Of a stretch of DNA of 64,000 bases, positions 24,356 through 33,193 are shown piece by piece. Each line of letters begins with the position of its first letter. Within the stretch, counting starts at the first letter, position 1. This DNA is from Gemmatirosa kalamazoonensis. GTDB taxonomy: Bacteria > Gemmatimonadota > Gemmatimonadetes > Gemmatimonadales > Gemmatimonadaceae. The translations under genes were made by a program, and so were the position numbers. The stretch covers positions 2,402,220 to 2,466,219 of the forward strand of contig NZ_CP007128.1 in NCBI RefSeq assembly GCF_000522985.1. The letters run 5' to 3'. The notes below the pieces were generated by a model, which was not told the DNA's origin, did not search any database, and worked only from the letters and a program-made list of their open reading frames with translations.

Positions 24356-25039
24356 ATGGACTCCGATCAGCTTCTGGTCCGGCGCGCCATCGATGGCGAC
24401 GAGCGGGCGATGCGGATGCTCTGGACGCGACACGCGCCCCACGTGGACGCCGTCGTTCGTCGGCTCGTCGGCGATCCCGACGCGGCGGCGGACGTGGCGC
24501 AGGACGTGTGGATCCAGATCTTCCGGGCGCTCCCCACGTGGCGAGGCGACTCGCAGTTCGGCACGTGGATCCATCGGGTGGCGGTGAACCGGACGTTGAA
24601 CGCGCTGCGCCGGCTGCGGCGCACCGGCAAGGTGGAGACGTCGCTCGACGAGGCGACCGACGATCAGCCGGTGGGCTCGGTGGCGCAGGCGCTGGCGGTG
24701 GACCCGGACAGCGAGCGGGCGTTGCTCGCGTCGTCGATCGAGGAGGCGGCGCGACAGCTCTCGCCGGGGGCTCGACAGGTGTTCATGCTGCACGACGTCG
24801 AGGGCTACACGCACGAGGAGATCGCCGAGTCGCTCGGCATCACCGCAGGCGGCTCGAAGTCGCAGCTGTTCAAGGCCCGCGCGAAGCTTCGGCGGCTGCT
24901 CGCGCATCTGGTGGACGGCTCGGGGGGACACGGGACCCCGACCGACGGCCTCGCGCCGCCGCGCGCTCGAACGGCAACCCCTCCGGGCGCGCACACCATC
25001 CGTCATTCATTCGCTCCCCATGCAGCACCTGGATACTGA
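24356..25039 (+). CDS. ECF-type RNA polymerase sigma factor
   Basis: A 227-residue sigma-70 family protein. Region 2 includes DPDAAADVAQDVWIQIFRAL and TWRGDSQFGTWIHRVAVNRT; region 4 includes LSPGARQVFMLHDVEGYTHE and EIAESLGITAGGSKSQLFKA. AAGGAA lies 6 nt before the ATG at 24356, which decides against the in-frame GTG at 24338. The 3' end overlaps the anti-sigma gene by 20 bp. The last 40 residues are a non-conserved tail created by that overlap. Confidence 0.92.
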   Translation: MDSDQLLVRRAIDGDERAMRMLWTRHAPHVDAVVRRLVGDPDAAADVAQDVWIQIFRALPTWRGDSQFGTWIHRVAVNRTLNALRRLRRTGKVETSLDEATDDQPVGSVAQALAVDPDSERALLASSIEEAARQLSPGARQVFMLHDVEGYTHEEIAESLGITAGGSKSQLFKARAKLRRLLAHLVDGSGGHGTPTDGLAPPRARTATPPGAHTIRHSFAPHAAPGY

Positions 25040-25937
25040 CCGCCTCGCCGCTCTGGCCGACGAGACACCCACGACGGAGGAGGCGGCACACATCGCCTCG
25101 TGCGTGGCGTGCCGTCGGGAGCGCGACGCGTTCGTGGAGCTCCTGGCGCTGGCGCGACGAGAAGGCACGGCCGGGCTGGTCCCCGACCTCGCGGCGGTCG
25201 CGCCGCCCCTGAACTCCTGGGATTCTCTCTCCGCGTCGCTCCGGGCCGAGGGGCTCATCCGCTCCCCGGCCGACGCGTCTGCGCCATCGACGCGCGAGCC
25301 GGCCCACGGCGGCCGCCTGCGCGACATCGCGGCCCTCGGGCCGACGTTCTGGCGACGCGCCGCGGCCTCGGTCGCGCTCCTCGTCGGCGGGGCCGCGCTC
25401 GGCCGGTTCACGGCGCCGACGGTCGTCGCCGTCGGGCCAGCCGCGCCGCGGACGGCGACGGCGCCGGCGACGCAGGTCGCCGCGGCGACGTCCGCCCCGG
25501 CGCCCGCGACGGGCGACACCACGACGTCGGCCGCGCCGGCGCCGGCCGCGCCGCAGCCGTCGCGCGGTCTCTCCAGCTCGCTGCCGGTCTACGGCGAGGC
25601 GGAGGCGCACCTCGCGTCGCGCGCCGACGAGGCGACGAGCTTCCGCAGCGTGCAGGACGCCCTCGGCGTGCTGACGCGCGCGCAGCGCGACTACCAGCGG
25701 GCGAGCGCCTGGCTGGCGGACCACGACTCGTCGACGATCGGCGGCTCGCCGCAGACGCTGAGGGCGCGTCTCGCCGCGCTCGACGAGGTGCTGCCGCGGT
25801 TCCGCGAGGCGCTGCACGAGGCGCCGCAGGACCCGGTGCTGAACCAGTACTATCTCACCGCCGCCGACGTCCGGGAGTCGACGCTGCGCCAGCTCGGGCG
25901 CGCGCTGCCGGCCAGCATGCGGCTGAACGCCTACTGA
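25020..25937 (+). CDS. zinc-finger anti-sigma factor, membrane-anchored
   Basis: A 305-residue protein that probably binds the preceding sigma factor. The N terminus has a ZAS-like motif HIASCVACR (His-x3-Cys-x2-Cys) at about residue 23. One membrane segment (AAASVALLVGGAALGRF) lies near residue 122. A Pro/Ala/Thr linker follows, then a periplasmic helical domain of about 110 residues (repeats such as LTRAQRDYQRASAWL). The overlap with the sigma gene and the one-base overlap with the PDZ gene imply one operon. Confidence 0.8.
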   Translation: MQHLDTDRLAALADETPTTEEAAHIASCVACRRERDAFVELLALARREGTAGLVPDLAAVAPPLNSWDSLSASLRAEGLIRSPADASAPSTREPAHGGRLRDIAALGPTFWRRAAASVALLVGGAALGRFTAPTVVAVGPAAPRTATAPATQVAAATSAPAPATGDTTTSAAPAPAAPQPSRGLSSSLPVYGEAEAHLASRADEATSFRSVQDALGVLTRAQRDYQRASAWLADHDSSTIGGSPQTLRARLAALDEVLPRFREALHEAPQDPVLNQYYLTAADVRESTLRQLGRALPASMRLNAY

Positions 25938-27040
25938 TGCGGACCTCGAAGCGGATCCTGATCTGGAGCGTCGCGATCGCGGCGGGCGCGGGCGTCGTGC
26001 CCACGCCGGGCGCGGCGCAGGCCACGACGATGACGGCGGCGTGCGAGCGGGCGGGGATGATGCTCCACCCGCGGCGCACGGCGCCGGTGGCCGCCGACAC
26101 GCTCATGGCCAACGTACGACGGCTGCTCGAGACGCAGGAAGTGATCGCGGCGCGGGCCGGGAGCACGCCGCCTGCCGCGGCCCAGCAACGCATGCGGCTC
26201 ACGTTCTCGCGCGGCTGGCTCGGGGTCTTCACGTCGGAGATCCGCGAGGAGCGGCTCGCGTCCGACGGGCTCCACGTGCGCTACTGCGACTATCCGGTGG
26301 TGGTGAGCGTGGAGCCGGCCTCGCCGGCGCAGCGAGCGGGGCTCGAGGCGGGGGACACGATCGTCGCGTACAACGACATCGACCTGCGCGAGGCGGAGGA
26401 GATCGCGCTCGACCGGCTGCTCGTGCCGGACACCACGGTACGCGTGACCGTGCGCCGCGACGGGCGGCCGCTCGTGCTGCCGCTCGTCGTGGGGCGGCGG
26501 CCGTCGACGGCGATCGCACGCGTGTTCACGCAGGGCGGCACCGGCGCGGGCGGCACCGGGACCGGCTTCAGCTACGTCGTCGTCAGCCCGGGGCAGCCGG
26601 GCGCGCCGGGCGTGGCGCTGCCGCGCGTGCCCGAGGCGCCGCCGGTCGCGACGCGGCTGCGCACGGCGCGACGCACCCCGAACGGCGAGAGCGAGGCGAA
26701 TGTGGTGACCGGGGCACCACTCGCCATGACGCCGTTCGTGCTCGGCTTCGGCGGGAGCGGGCCGTCGGCGGTGGCCGGCGCGCAACTCATGGCGATGGAC
26801 GACGACCTGCGTGCGGTGGTCGGTGCGAAGAGCGGCGTGCTCGTGCTGCGGGTGGCCGAGGGGACGCCGGCGAGCGAGGCAGGGCTGCGGTCGGGGGACG
26901 TGATCCTCTTGGCCGACGGCGTCGCCGCGACGACGCCGCTGGTGGTGCAGCGGGCGCTGCTCCGGAGCCGCGACGACCGCGCGGTGCCGCTCAAGGTCGA
27001 GCGGAAGGGGAAGACGCGCGAGGTGATCCTGCGCTGGTGA
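25937..27040 (+). CDS. exported protein with two PDZ domains
   Basis: A 367-residue protein with a signal peptide (ILIWSVAIAAGAG...GAAQA). The first PDZ domain spans about 95-195 (RGWLGVFTSE, VSVEPASPAQRAGLEAGDTI). The second is near 285-365 (GVLVLRVAEGTPASEAGLRS, GDVILLADG). There is no protease domain. As the third gene of a sigma/anti-sigma operon it may sense unfolded periplasmic protein and act on the anti-sigma, as PDZ proteins do in regulated proteolysis. That role is inference. It overlaps the convergent flavoprotein gene by 50 bp. Confidence 0.8.
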   Translation: MRTSKRILIWSVAIAAGAGVVPTPGAAQATTMTAACERAGMMLHPRRTAPVAADTLMANVRRLLETQEVIAARAGSTPPAAAQQRMRLTFSRGWLGVFTSEIREERLASDGLHVRYCDYPVVVSVEPASPAQRAGLEAGDTIVAYNDIDLREAEEIALDRLLVPDTTVRVTVRRDGRPLVLPLVVGRRPSTAIARVFTQGGTGAGGTGTGFSYVVVSPGQPGAPGVALPRVPEAPPVATRLRTARRTPNGESEANVVTGAPLAMTPFVLGFGGSGPSAVAGAQLMAMDDDLRAVVGAKSGVLVLRVAEGTPASEAGLRSGDVILLADGVAATTPLVVQRALLRSRDDRAVPLKVERKGKTREVILRW

Positions 27041-28040
27041 GCGGCTGGAGCTTCCGCTCCTCCGGCACGAGCGACTTGTGGATGGCCAGCGCGGCGACGG
27101 CGCCGCCGGCGGCCGCGCGAACGCCGAGCTGCGGGCCCGGCGCGATGTCGCCGGCGGCGAACACGTTGTAGACCGACGTGTGGTGCGCGGTGTCGATGAG
27201 GATGCGCCCGTCCTCGTCGCGCTCGCAGCCGAGCTGCGCACCGAGGTCGTCGGCCGGGTACTGGCCGATGGCGAAGAAGATCTTCTCGCAGCCGAGCGTG
27301 CGCCCGTCGGCGAACAGCAGCGAGCGGAGGTTGCCCTCGCGCAGGTTCACCCGCTCGACGGGCGCCGACTCGAGCGGGATGTCCAACGCGGCGAGCTTGC
27401 CGGCGAGATAGTCGTCGAGCTCGGGGTCCATCCCGTCGGTGCAGACGGTGATGTCGCGCGTCCACGTCGTGAGGTTGAGCGCCATGCCGACGGCCTTGCG
27501 TCCCTTGCCGATGACGACGGTCTTCTTGCCGCGCGCGTCGTAGCCGTCACAGTCGGGGCAGACGTGGGCGCGGTCGCCGTAGACCTGGCTGAGCCCCGGG
27601 ATGCGCGGCCACACGTCCTTGATCCCGATGCAGAGGAGGAGGCGTCGCGCGACGAGCGCCGTGGTGCACGGGCGCGGCGCGTTGTCGTCGGGGGCGCGGG
27701 GGGTGCCGGGGCCGGCGCGGTCCTCGCGCGCCTTCGTGGCCGGCAGCGGATCGTACTCGACGACGAACCGCGCGTCGCCCTCCGCGCGGATGGTGACGAC
27801 GAACCCGTCGATCAGCGTGGCGCCGTACTGCCGCGCCTCCTCGCGTCCGGCCCGCCGCAGCTCGGCCGGCCGCACGCCGGGGAGCCCCAGGTACCCGTTG
27901 ATGCCGTTCGTCTCCCAGTTGCGTGGGTCGCCGGAGTCGACGAGGACGACGCGGTGGAGGTAGCGGCCGAGCCAGATGGCGGCGGACAGGCCGGCGGGTC
28001 CGCCGCCAACGATGGCCACATCGAAGATTTCGTCGGACAT
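26991..28040 (-). CDS. thioredoxin reductase-like FAD/NAD(P)H oxidoreductase
   Basis: A 349-residue flavoprotein. The FAD-binding GxGxxG is VAIVGGGPAGLSAAIWLGR. The redox pair is in HVCPDCDGYDARGKK (CxxC). The second nucleotide-binding motif is VVIGKGRKAVGMAL, in which the usual glycine pattern is partly altered. The C-terminal FAD motif is VYNVFAAGDIAPGPQLGV. It resembles TrxB/AhpF-type disulfide reductases, with an extra loop around 105-135. No thioredoxin gene is adjacent. Confidence 0.85.
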   Translation of the reverse strand: MSDEIFDVAIVGGGPAGLSAAIWLGRYLHRVVLVDSGDPRNWETNGINGYLGLPGVRPAELRRAGREEARQYGATLIDGFVVTIRAEGDARFVVEYDPLPATKAREDRAGPGTPRAPDDNAPRPCTTALVARRLLLCIGIKDVWPRIPGLSQVYGDRAHVCPDCDGYDARGKKTVVIGKGRKAVGMALNLTTWTRDITVCTDGMDPELDDYLAGKLAALDIPLESAPVERVNLREGNLRSLLFADGRTLGCEKIFFAIGQYPADDLGAQLGCERDEDGRILIDTAHHTSVYNVFAAGDIAPGPQLGVRAAAGGAVAALAIHKSLVPEERKLQPLTSAGSPRASSPSARP

Positions 28041-28080
28041 TGTCCCCAGCGCGGGGGCAGGGACCGTGCCCCGGGAGGGC

Positions 28081-28146
28081 GAGGGCAGGAGGGCAGGAGG
28101 GCAGGAGAGCTTCGGACTCTCCTGCCCTCCTGCCCTCCTGCCCTCA
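28081..28146. repeat. hairpin of the GAGGGCAG family
   Basis: Three copies of GAGGGCAG/GGGCAGGA face three copies of TCCTGCCC around the loop AGCTTCGGACT. It lies 5 bp from the metzincin stop (28151) and upstream of the flavoprotein start. Confidence 0.92.
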
Positions 28147-28150
28147 GGCG

Positions 28151-28930
28151 TCAGCCCGTGATCTTGCCCGCCGGGACGGAGTAGATCAGCCGGATGGTGG
28201 CCTGGTCGGCGGTGGAGAGCTCACGGACGCGGACGCGCGGCGCCATGATGTTCGTCGGATCGGTCGTGTGGTCGAGGCCGAGCAGGTGGCCGATCTCGTG
28301 GAGCGCGATGGCGCGGATCTGCGGGGCGTCGAGCGGGTCGCCGTCGCGGTGGTGCAGCGCGATCGTGATGTCGCCGTCGACGATCCACCAGCTGTCGTCG
28401 CGCGACCAGACGGTCTTGCCGCTGATCGGCTCGTTGAAGCGGTCGATCCACTTCACGTGGACGTCGGCGTGCGCGGAGTCGGGCGCGAGCTCGAAGTTGA
28501 CCGGGATGCCGACGGTGCCCCACGTGTTGAACGCGATGCGCACCTCGTTCTCGAAGCCGGGCTGCCAGCCGGGCATCCCGCGGCCATTCCCGATCCAGAT
28601 GCGGAGCGGGCGCTCCACGCGGTCGGGCCAGCGGGCGAGCGCGGAGTCGCGGTCGAGCAGGACCTCGCCGATGTAGGTCCCCGCCTCGTTCGCCTGCAGC
28701 CGCTCGCGCACGTCGTCGCGGCGCATGCGGCGGACGCTGAGCGGGAGCTCGGCGGTCGCGGCGGCGCTCGGCCGGTGCACGGTGGGCGAGGCGGGCGACA
28801 GCGGCGCGACGGTGCCCGACGACGAGAGCTGCGTCTTGTGCGCAGACTCCGCGGTGCGATACGACTCCGTCCCGACGAACAGGGCGAGCGTACCGACCAA
28901 GGCGACCAGCGTGTGCTCGATTCGCTTCAT
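28151..28930 (-). CDS. metzincin zinc metalloprotease (matrixin-like)
   Basis: A 259-residue exported protease. N-terminal signal/anchor at about 8-22. The zinc motif is IALHEIGHLLGLDHTTDPTN (HExxHxxGxxH), followed by the Met-turn NIMAP. The order and spacing match matrixin/M10-like metzincins. A propeptide-like segment with no Cys switch precedes the catalytic domain. The substrate is unknown. It is followed on the same strand by a repeat hairpin. Confidence 0.9.
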   Translation of the reverse strand: MKRIEHTLVALVGTLALFVGTESYRTAESAHKTQLSSSGTVAPLSPASPTVHRPSAAATAELPLSVRRMRRDDVRERLQANEAGTYIGEVLLDRDSALARWPDRVERPLRIWIGNGRGMPGWQPGFENEVRIAFNTWGTVGIPVNFELAPDSAHADVHVKWIDRFNEPISGKTVWSRDDSWWIVDGDITIALHHRDGDPLDAPQIRAIALHEIGHLLGLDHTTDPTNIMAPRVRVRELSTADQATIRLIYSVPAGKITG

Positions 28931-28969
28931 GTGGGGCGCGCGGCGGGGGGCGCGAGGCAGCGGCGCGAG

Positions 28970-29926
28970 CTACCTCGGGGTGGGGACGAGCGAGGAGGGA
29001 GCGGGGGAGAGCGCGGTCGTGCCGAGGAACGCGTTCACCAGGCCGAAGAACCGCTCGGGGGCTTCCCAGAACGGCATGTGGCCGGCGTTCGCGACGAGCT
29101 CGAGGCGGGCGTGCGGGAGGAGACCGACGGTGCGGCGCGACTGCGCCACGGGGATCAGATCCCGCTCGCCATGGATGACGAGCGAGGGGACGGAAAGGGC
29201 ACGCAGCGGCTCGCGCCAATCGTACCCGTCGCGCCGGAGCCGGGCGGCCACGACGGCGCCGGTCCCGCTCGAGGTTCGGGGTGGGACGAACAGCGTCGCC
29301 AGCGCCTGGTCGGCGAACCACGCCGGGTAGTAGGCGCGGGCGTACGCGCTATGAAACCGTGGGTCGGGCTCGGTGAGGCCGGTGGGGTCGAACGCGGCGA
29401 GCGCGTCGTGCGCCGCGGGATTGCACTCCGCGAGGTACGCGAGCGCCGCGTCGTGCAGTCCGGGGAGCCACTCGCTCGCCGCGCCCACGGGGTCGACGAG
29501 GACGAGGCGGCGCGTGGCCGGCTGATCCTGAAGAACACCCAGCATCGCGATCCCCCCGCCCCACGAGTGCCCGAGCACGTCCCACCGGTCGATGCCGAGC
29601 GCCTCGCGGATCGCGGGGAGGTCGCCGCCGTCGTGCTCGATGCGGGCGGCACGGACGCCCGGGGGCGCCTGGCTCGCACCGCGGCCGCGCTGGTCGTAGA
29701 GCACGACCTGGCGGTGCGCGGCGAGCGGCGCGAGCGCCGGCCAGAGGATCCGATGGTCGTAGAGCAGCCCGCCGTTCACGCACACGAGCGGCAGCGTGTC
29801 GGGCACCGGCGGCGACGTGAACACGGCGAACTCCAGCCCACGCGCGCGCACGTGATGGCGCGCGAGCCGCGGGGGATGCCCGAGGCTCTTGCGGAAGGCG
29901 AGGAAGCGCTCGCGACTCGTGGACAC
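28970..29926 (-). CDS. alpha/beta-hydrolase
   Basis: A 318-residue cytoplasmic hydrolase. Motifs: oxyanion region VNGGLLYDHRILWPAL, nucleophile elbow GHSWGGG (Ser), acid in HGERDLIPV and His in NAGHMPFWEAPERF. This is the proline iminopeptidase/haloperoxidase-like subfamily; the substrate cannot be assigned. I placed the start at the GTG 29926 because further upstream the frame only translates the 15-bp repeat array (Pro-Ala-Gly-Asp-Arg repeats), which is not part of the fold. Confidence 0.85.
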   Translation of the reverse strand: MSTSRERFLAFRKSLGHPPRLARHHVRARGLEFAVFTSPPVPDTLPLVCVNGGLLYDHRILWPALAPLAAHRQVVLYDQRGRGASQAPPGVRAARIEHDGGDLPAIREALGIDRWDVLGHSWGGGIAMLGVLQDQPATRRLVLVDPVGAASEWLPGLHDAALAYLAECNPAAHDALAAFDPTGLTEPDPRFHSAYARAYYPAWFADQALATLFVPPRTSSGTGAVVAARLRRDGYDWREPLRALSVPSLVIHGERDLIPVAQSRRTVGLLPHARLELVANAGHMPFWEAPERFFGLVNAFLGTTALSPAPSSLVPTPR

Positions 29927-29940
29927 GGAGGCGGATGCGG

Positions 29941-30052
29941 CGGGACGATCTACGGCGGGACGATCTAGGGCGGGACGATCACCTGCGGGACGATCACCTG
30001 CGGGACGATCACCTGCGGGACGATCACCTGCGGGACGATCACCTGCGGGACG
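29941..30052. repeat. 15-bp tandem array (CGGGACGATCACCTG)
   Basis: Seven full copies and a partial one; five are identical and the first two vary at the end (CTACGG, CTAGGG). The CGGGACGA core equals that of the array at 62855-62955. The rest of the 300-bp gap between the hydrolase and DUF1259 genes (29927-30226) holds no other recognisable element. No inverted arm lies nearby. Confidence 0.95.
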
Positions 30053-30226
30053 CGTACGGCGGGCGGCCGCCGTGCACTGGAGCGCGGCGGCGGCTGGAGC
30101 GAGGGCGTGTTGTCGTGCGGGGGCGAGCGGGCGGGATCCGGTGCGGCGCGTGCGCCACGTCACCGGCGAGTCTTACAGTGGCACGATGTTACGTGGAGCG
30201 CAAACCATTTCGTGCCCCGCATCCCG

Positions 30227-31114
30227 TTAGCGACCCGCGGTTCGTACCGCCATATGGTCGAGCGCGTTCCGTAGCCCGCGCGCGAGCGCAGCCGCATCGT
30301 CGTTCGCCCAGAAGTGCATGAAGAACAGCCGCGGCTCCTCGTCGAGCATGTGGCTGTGCAGCGCGGTGACCTCGATGCCGGCGCCGTGCAGCGCGCGGAT
30401 CACGGGATTCACTTCGGCGGCGCGGAGCACGAAGTCGCCGGTGATCGCGGCGCGCCCGCTGCCCGTCGGCTGGAAGTTGATCGCCGTGGCGACGCCCATC
30501 GACGGCGGCACCTCGTGGCCGTCCTCGCGAATGGTCTCGCGACGCGGCACGCTCACCTGGTAGACGCCACCGTTCGCCTTGCCCGCGACGCCGAGGGTAC
30601 GGGCGACCGCGGCGGTGTCGAGGTCGAGCGCGGGCGGCGTAGCAGGCGCCGGCGACGCGGCGGGCGTGCCGGTGCGGGCGAGCGCGTCGTGCACGGTGCG
30701 GGCGATCTTCACCGGATCGCCGTGCGCGGAGACGTGCATGTACATGACGTGCGGCGACTCGCCGAGCACGTGATTGTGGAGCGCGGTCTGCTCGACGCCG
30801 CCGGCCTGCAGCGCGCGCATCACGGGCCCGACCTCGGCCTCGAGCATCACGAGGTCGCCCATGGCCATGACGCTCCCGCCGCCGACGTCGCGGAACGCGA
30901 GCCAGCTCCCGAGCGCGAGCGCGGGGGCGAGCCTAACGCCGTTCACCGTGACCTGGAGGTCGCTGCGCGGGAAGCCGTAGCGCATCACGCCCGCGGCCTG
31001 CGCGGCGCCCTTGCGGCCGAGCGCGGAATCGACGGCGGCCCAGTCGCGGGCGGGCTGGGCATGGGCGGCCGCGGCGACGCAGATCAGCGAGACGAGCGAG
31101 AATCGACACTGCAT
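30227..31114 (-). CDS. DUF1259 (LppY/LpqO-like) exported protein
   Basis: A 295-residue protein with signal peptide at 1-19. It contains two similar halves, each with an Asp/Glu-rich histidine pattern: ALHNHVLGESPHVMYMH and ALHSHMLDEEPRLFFMHFW. This duplicated His motif is characteristic of DUF1259 and suggests a metal site. The function is unknown. AAGGAG lies about 6 nt before the ATG at 31114, supporting the start. Confidence 0.85.
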   Translation of the reverse strand: MQCRFSLVSLICVAAAAHAQPARDWAAVDSALGRKGAAQAAGVMRYGFPRSDLQVTVNGVRLAPALALGSWLAFRDVGGGSVMAMGDLVMLEAEVGPVMRALQAGGVEQTALHNHVLGESPHVMYMHVSAHGDPVKIARTVHDALARTGTPAASPAPATPPALDLDTAAVARTLGVAGKANGGVYQVSVPRRETIREDGHEVPPSMGVATAINFQPTGSGRAAITGDFVLRAAEVNPVIRALHGAGIEVTALHSHMLDEEPRLFFMHFWANDDAAALARGLRNALDHMAVRTAGR

Positions 31115-31177
31115 CCGGGTCTCCTTGGATCGACGCTGGGAATCTCACACGGTGCCGCGTGAGATCTACACCGAGTG

Positions 31178-32242
31178 TCACCATGGCCGCACGAAGTCCG
31201 CGATGCGGCCGGTGGCGACGAGATCGTGCAGCTCGTGGCCGAGCGCGGCGCTCATGTCGACGGCGGTCTGCCAACGGCGGATGCGCTCCGACTCGGACAA
31301 CGTGTAGAAGTCGCGACGGTCGGGGATCTTCCCGCCGGGAAGCGACGCGACGAACGCGTCCGACGGAGCGACGAGGAGCGCGCGGCGGAAGTTGTCGCCG
31401 CGGGCGCGACGCCACGGGAGCGACTTGTCGAACCAGCCGGGGACGACGTGCGCATAGAAGTGCGGGTAGAGCACGAGGCCCGGGCCGGCGCCGAAGTCGA
31501 GGTCGAGGTGGTAGTCGAGCACCCCGCCGTCCCAGTAGACGCCGGCGGGCGCGTCGGGGACGTGCACGCCCTCCATGAGCAGCGGGATGGAGCCGGAGGC
31601 GAGGAGCGCGGCGTGGAGGTTGGCGCGGCGGAGCGGGACGTGCGTCGTCGGCAGGTCGGCGAGATGGCGGAACGGCGTCTCGTCGCCGCACGAGTGGAAC
31701 ACGACGCGCCGCATCTGGAGCGCGAGCGTGCGGCGGCTCACGAGGTTGCCCGCGGCGGCGAGCGCGATGCCGGCGGACAGCGCGAGGCGCCGGGTGCTCG
31801 CGACGAGCCCGCGCGCCGCCGCGGTGAGGACGTGCAGGCGCGCCCACGGGTGGGTGAGGATCTCGTCGACGCCGGTGGTGCCTAACAGCCGGTCGAGCGC
31901 GCGCGTGAGCACGGCGCTCACCTCGCTCGGCGACGGCTTCGGCGAATAGCGCTGTTCGTGCACGTACGCGTGGTGACCGCGCGCGAGCGCCGCGGCGGGG
32001 TCGCGCTGCGCGAGGCACGCCATGCGCCAGCTGCCGATCGAGGAGCCGATGAGGTGCATCGGGCGCGTGCGGGGCGCGCGGAGGAAGTCGCCGAACAGCC
32101 ACGTATCGAGCCCGGCGAGGGCGAGCCACTTCGCGCCCCCGGACGCGGCGGGGAGGACGTCGACGTCCTCGGCGCGCAGGCCGCGCGCGCGGACGAGGGC
32201 GAGCGCGTCGGGGCCGGCGCGGAGCGTGAGCGACGAGGGCAC
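31178..32242 (-). CDS. patatin-like phospholipase
   Basis: A 354-residue acyl hydrolase. The nucleophile elbow is LIGSSIGSWR (GxSxG) and the partner Asp lies in VYWDGGVLDYH (DGG/GVLD). An oxyanion Gly-rich stretch ASGGAKWLAL lies in the N-terminal part. It probably deacylates phospholipid. The GTG start lies 6 nt after a TACCTT -10-like box (32249-32254), so the transcript is likely leaderless. Confidence 0.85.
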   Translation of the reverse strand: MPSSLTLRAGPDALALVRARGLRAEDVDVLPAASGGAKWLALAGLDTWLFGDFLRAPRTRPMHLIGSSIGSWRMACLAQRDPAAALARGHHAYVHEQRYSPKPSPSEVSAVLTRALDRLLGTTGVDEILTHPWARLHVLTAAARGLVASTRRLALSAGIALAAAGNLVSRRTLALQMRRVVFHSCGDETPFRHLADLPTTHVPLRRANLHAALLASGSIPLLMEGVHVPDAPAGVYWDGGVLDYHLDLDFGAGPGLVLYPHFYAHVVPGWFDKSLPWRRARGDNFRRALLVAPSDAFVASLPGGKIPDRRDFYTLSESERIRRWQTAVDMSAALGHELHDLVATGRIADFVRPW

Positions 32243-32248
32243 GGGCGG

Positions 32249-32254
32249 AAGGTA
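32249..32254 (-). promoter_or_regulatory. -10-like hexamer TACCTT of the patatin gene
   Basis: On the minus strand TACCTT is followed by CCGCCC and then the GTG start, the same geometry as at 7002 and 2242. Confidence 0.35.
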
Positions 32255-32385
32255 GCGGCGCGCCCGGCCGAGTGCCTAACGATTCAGCGTGACGCGCGAC
32301 ACAGTCGGGGCGTGGGCGGGAACACGGCTTGCGGCCGCCGGTCCCGCCGCGCCGGAGCGCGGCGAACACACCCGGAGGGAGTCAC

Positions 32386-33078
32386 ATGGCACATGATGAC
32401 CGCATCCGCGACATCGACGCGTCCTCGACCGGCGCACTCGTCCACGCCAAGGACCTCAAGGACTTCAAGCTGCCGGAGGGTCGTCCCGATCCCCGAGGCT
32501 GGGACGTGCTGCTCGCCGACGGCACGAAGGTGGGGAAGGTGGAGGACCTGCTCGTCGACACGAGCTCGCGCCAGGTGCGCTACCTCGAGTTCGACGTGGC
32601 CGACGCGGTCGTGAAGGCGGGTGGGCGCGAGTACGCGCTCGTGCCGATCGGGGCGGCGCGGCTCGACGACGACCGCGACGACGTGATCGTGAACCTGTCG
32701 CTCGCGGATCTGCGCGACGTGCCGCTGTACGACCGGCGTGAGCTGTCGCGCGACTACGAGCAGCGGCTGCACGAGTTCCTCGACGAGCGGCCGCACGCGG
32801 CGCGGCGCGACGTGGAGACGACGCGCGGCGTGGAGCGGCCCGTCGTGGCGGCCGACCGCGCGGCGGACTTCTACGCGAACCCGTACTACGACGAGAAGTC
32901 GTTCTTCGGCGCACGGCGCGCGGCTGCGCCCGGCGCCGGCGCCGCCGACCGCGCGACGACGAGCGGGCTCGCCGACCGCGTGGTCGACGCGGCGGACAAC
33001 GTCAAGGACCGGATCGACGGCAACCCGGCGTCGCGGCCGGGTCCGGATCCGACGGACCGGCAGATCGGGCGGCGGTGA
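32386..33078 (+). CDS. PRC-barrel domain protein
   Basis: A 230-residue acidic protein. A PRC-barrel domain at about 25-115 (GWDVLLADGTKVGKVEDLLV, REYALVPIGAARLDDD) is followed by a charged tail containing YDEKSFF and a second low-complexity part. Such proteins are often stress-induced cytoplasmic proteins; the exact role is unknown. GGAGGG lies 6-7 nt before the ATG at 32386, one of the best ribosome-binding sites of the window. Confidence 0.85.
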   Translation: MAHDDRIRDIDASSTGALVHAKDLKDFKLPEGRPDPRGWDVLLADGTKVGKVEDLLVDTSSRQVRYLEFDVADAVVKAGGREYALVPIGAARLDDDRDDVIVNLSLADLRDVPLYDRRELSRDYEQRLHEFLDERPHAARRDVETTRGVERPVVAADRAADFYANPYYDEKSFFGARRAAAPGAGAADRATTSGLADRVVDAADNVKDRIDGNPASRPGPDPTDRQIGRR

Positions 33079-33087
33079 ACCGTCGGA

Positions 33088-33157
33088 ACTCGGGACTCGG
33101 GACTCGGGACTCGGGACTCGGGACTCGGGACTCGGGACTCGGGACTCGGGACTCGGG
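33088..33157. repeat. 7-bp direct tandem array (GGGACTC), about nine copies
   Basis: A pure head-to-tail array of the unit that forms both arms of the hairpin at 8646-8726. Here the inverted half is missing. It lies between convergent genes. Confidence 0.93.
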
Positions 33158-33193
33158 GGGGCTCCGGGCGTCATGCCCGGGGCCCCTTTCGCG

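Noticed and set aside
29937-30163. A Pro-Ala-Gly-Asp-Arg repeat N terminus of the alpha/beta-hydrolase
   Set aside because: It is the translation of the 15-bp repeat array; the hydrolase fold is complete from the GTG at 29926.
33088-33157. CRISPR-like array
   Set aside because: The 7-bp units are contiguous, without spacers, and no cas gene is nearby. The same applies to the other tandem arrays.
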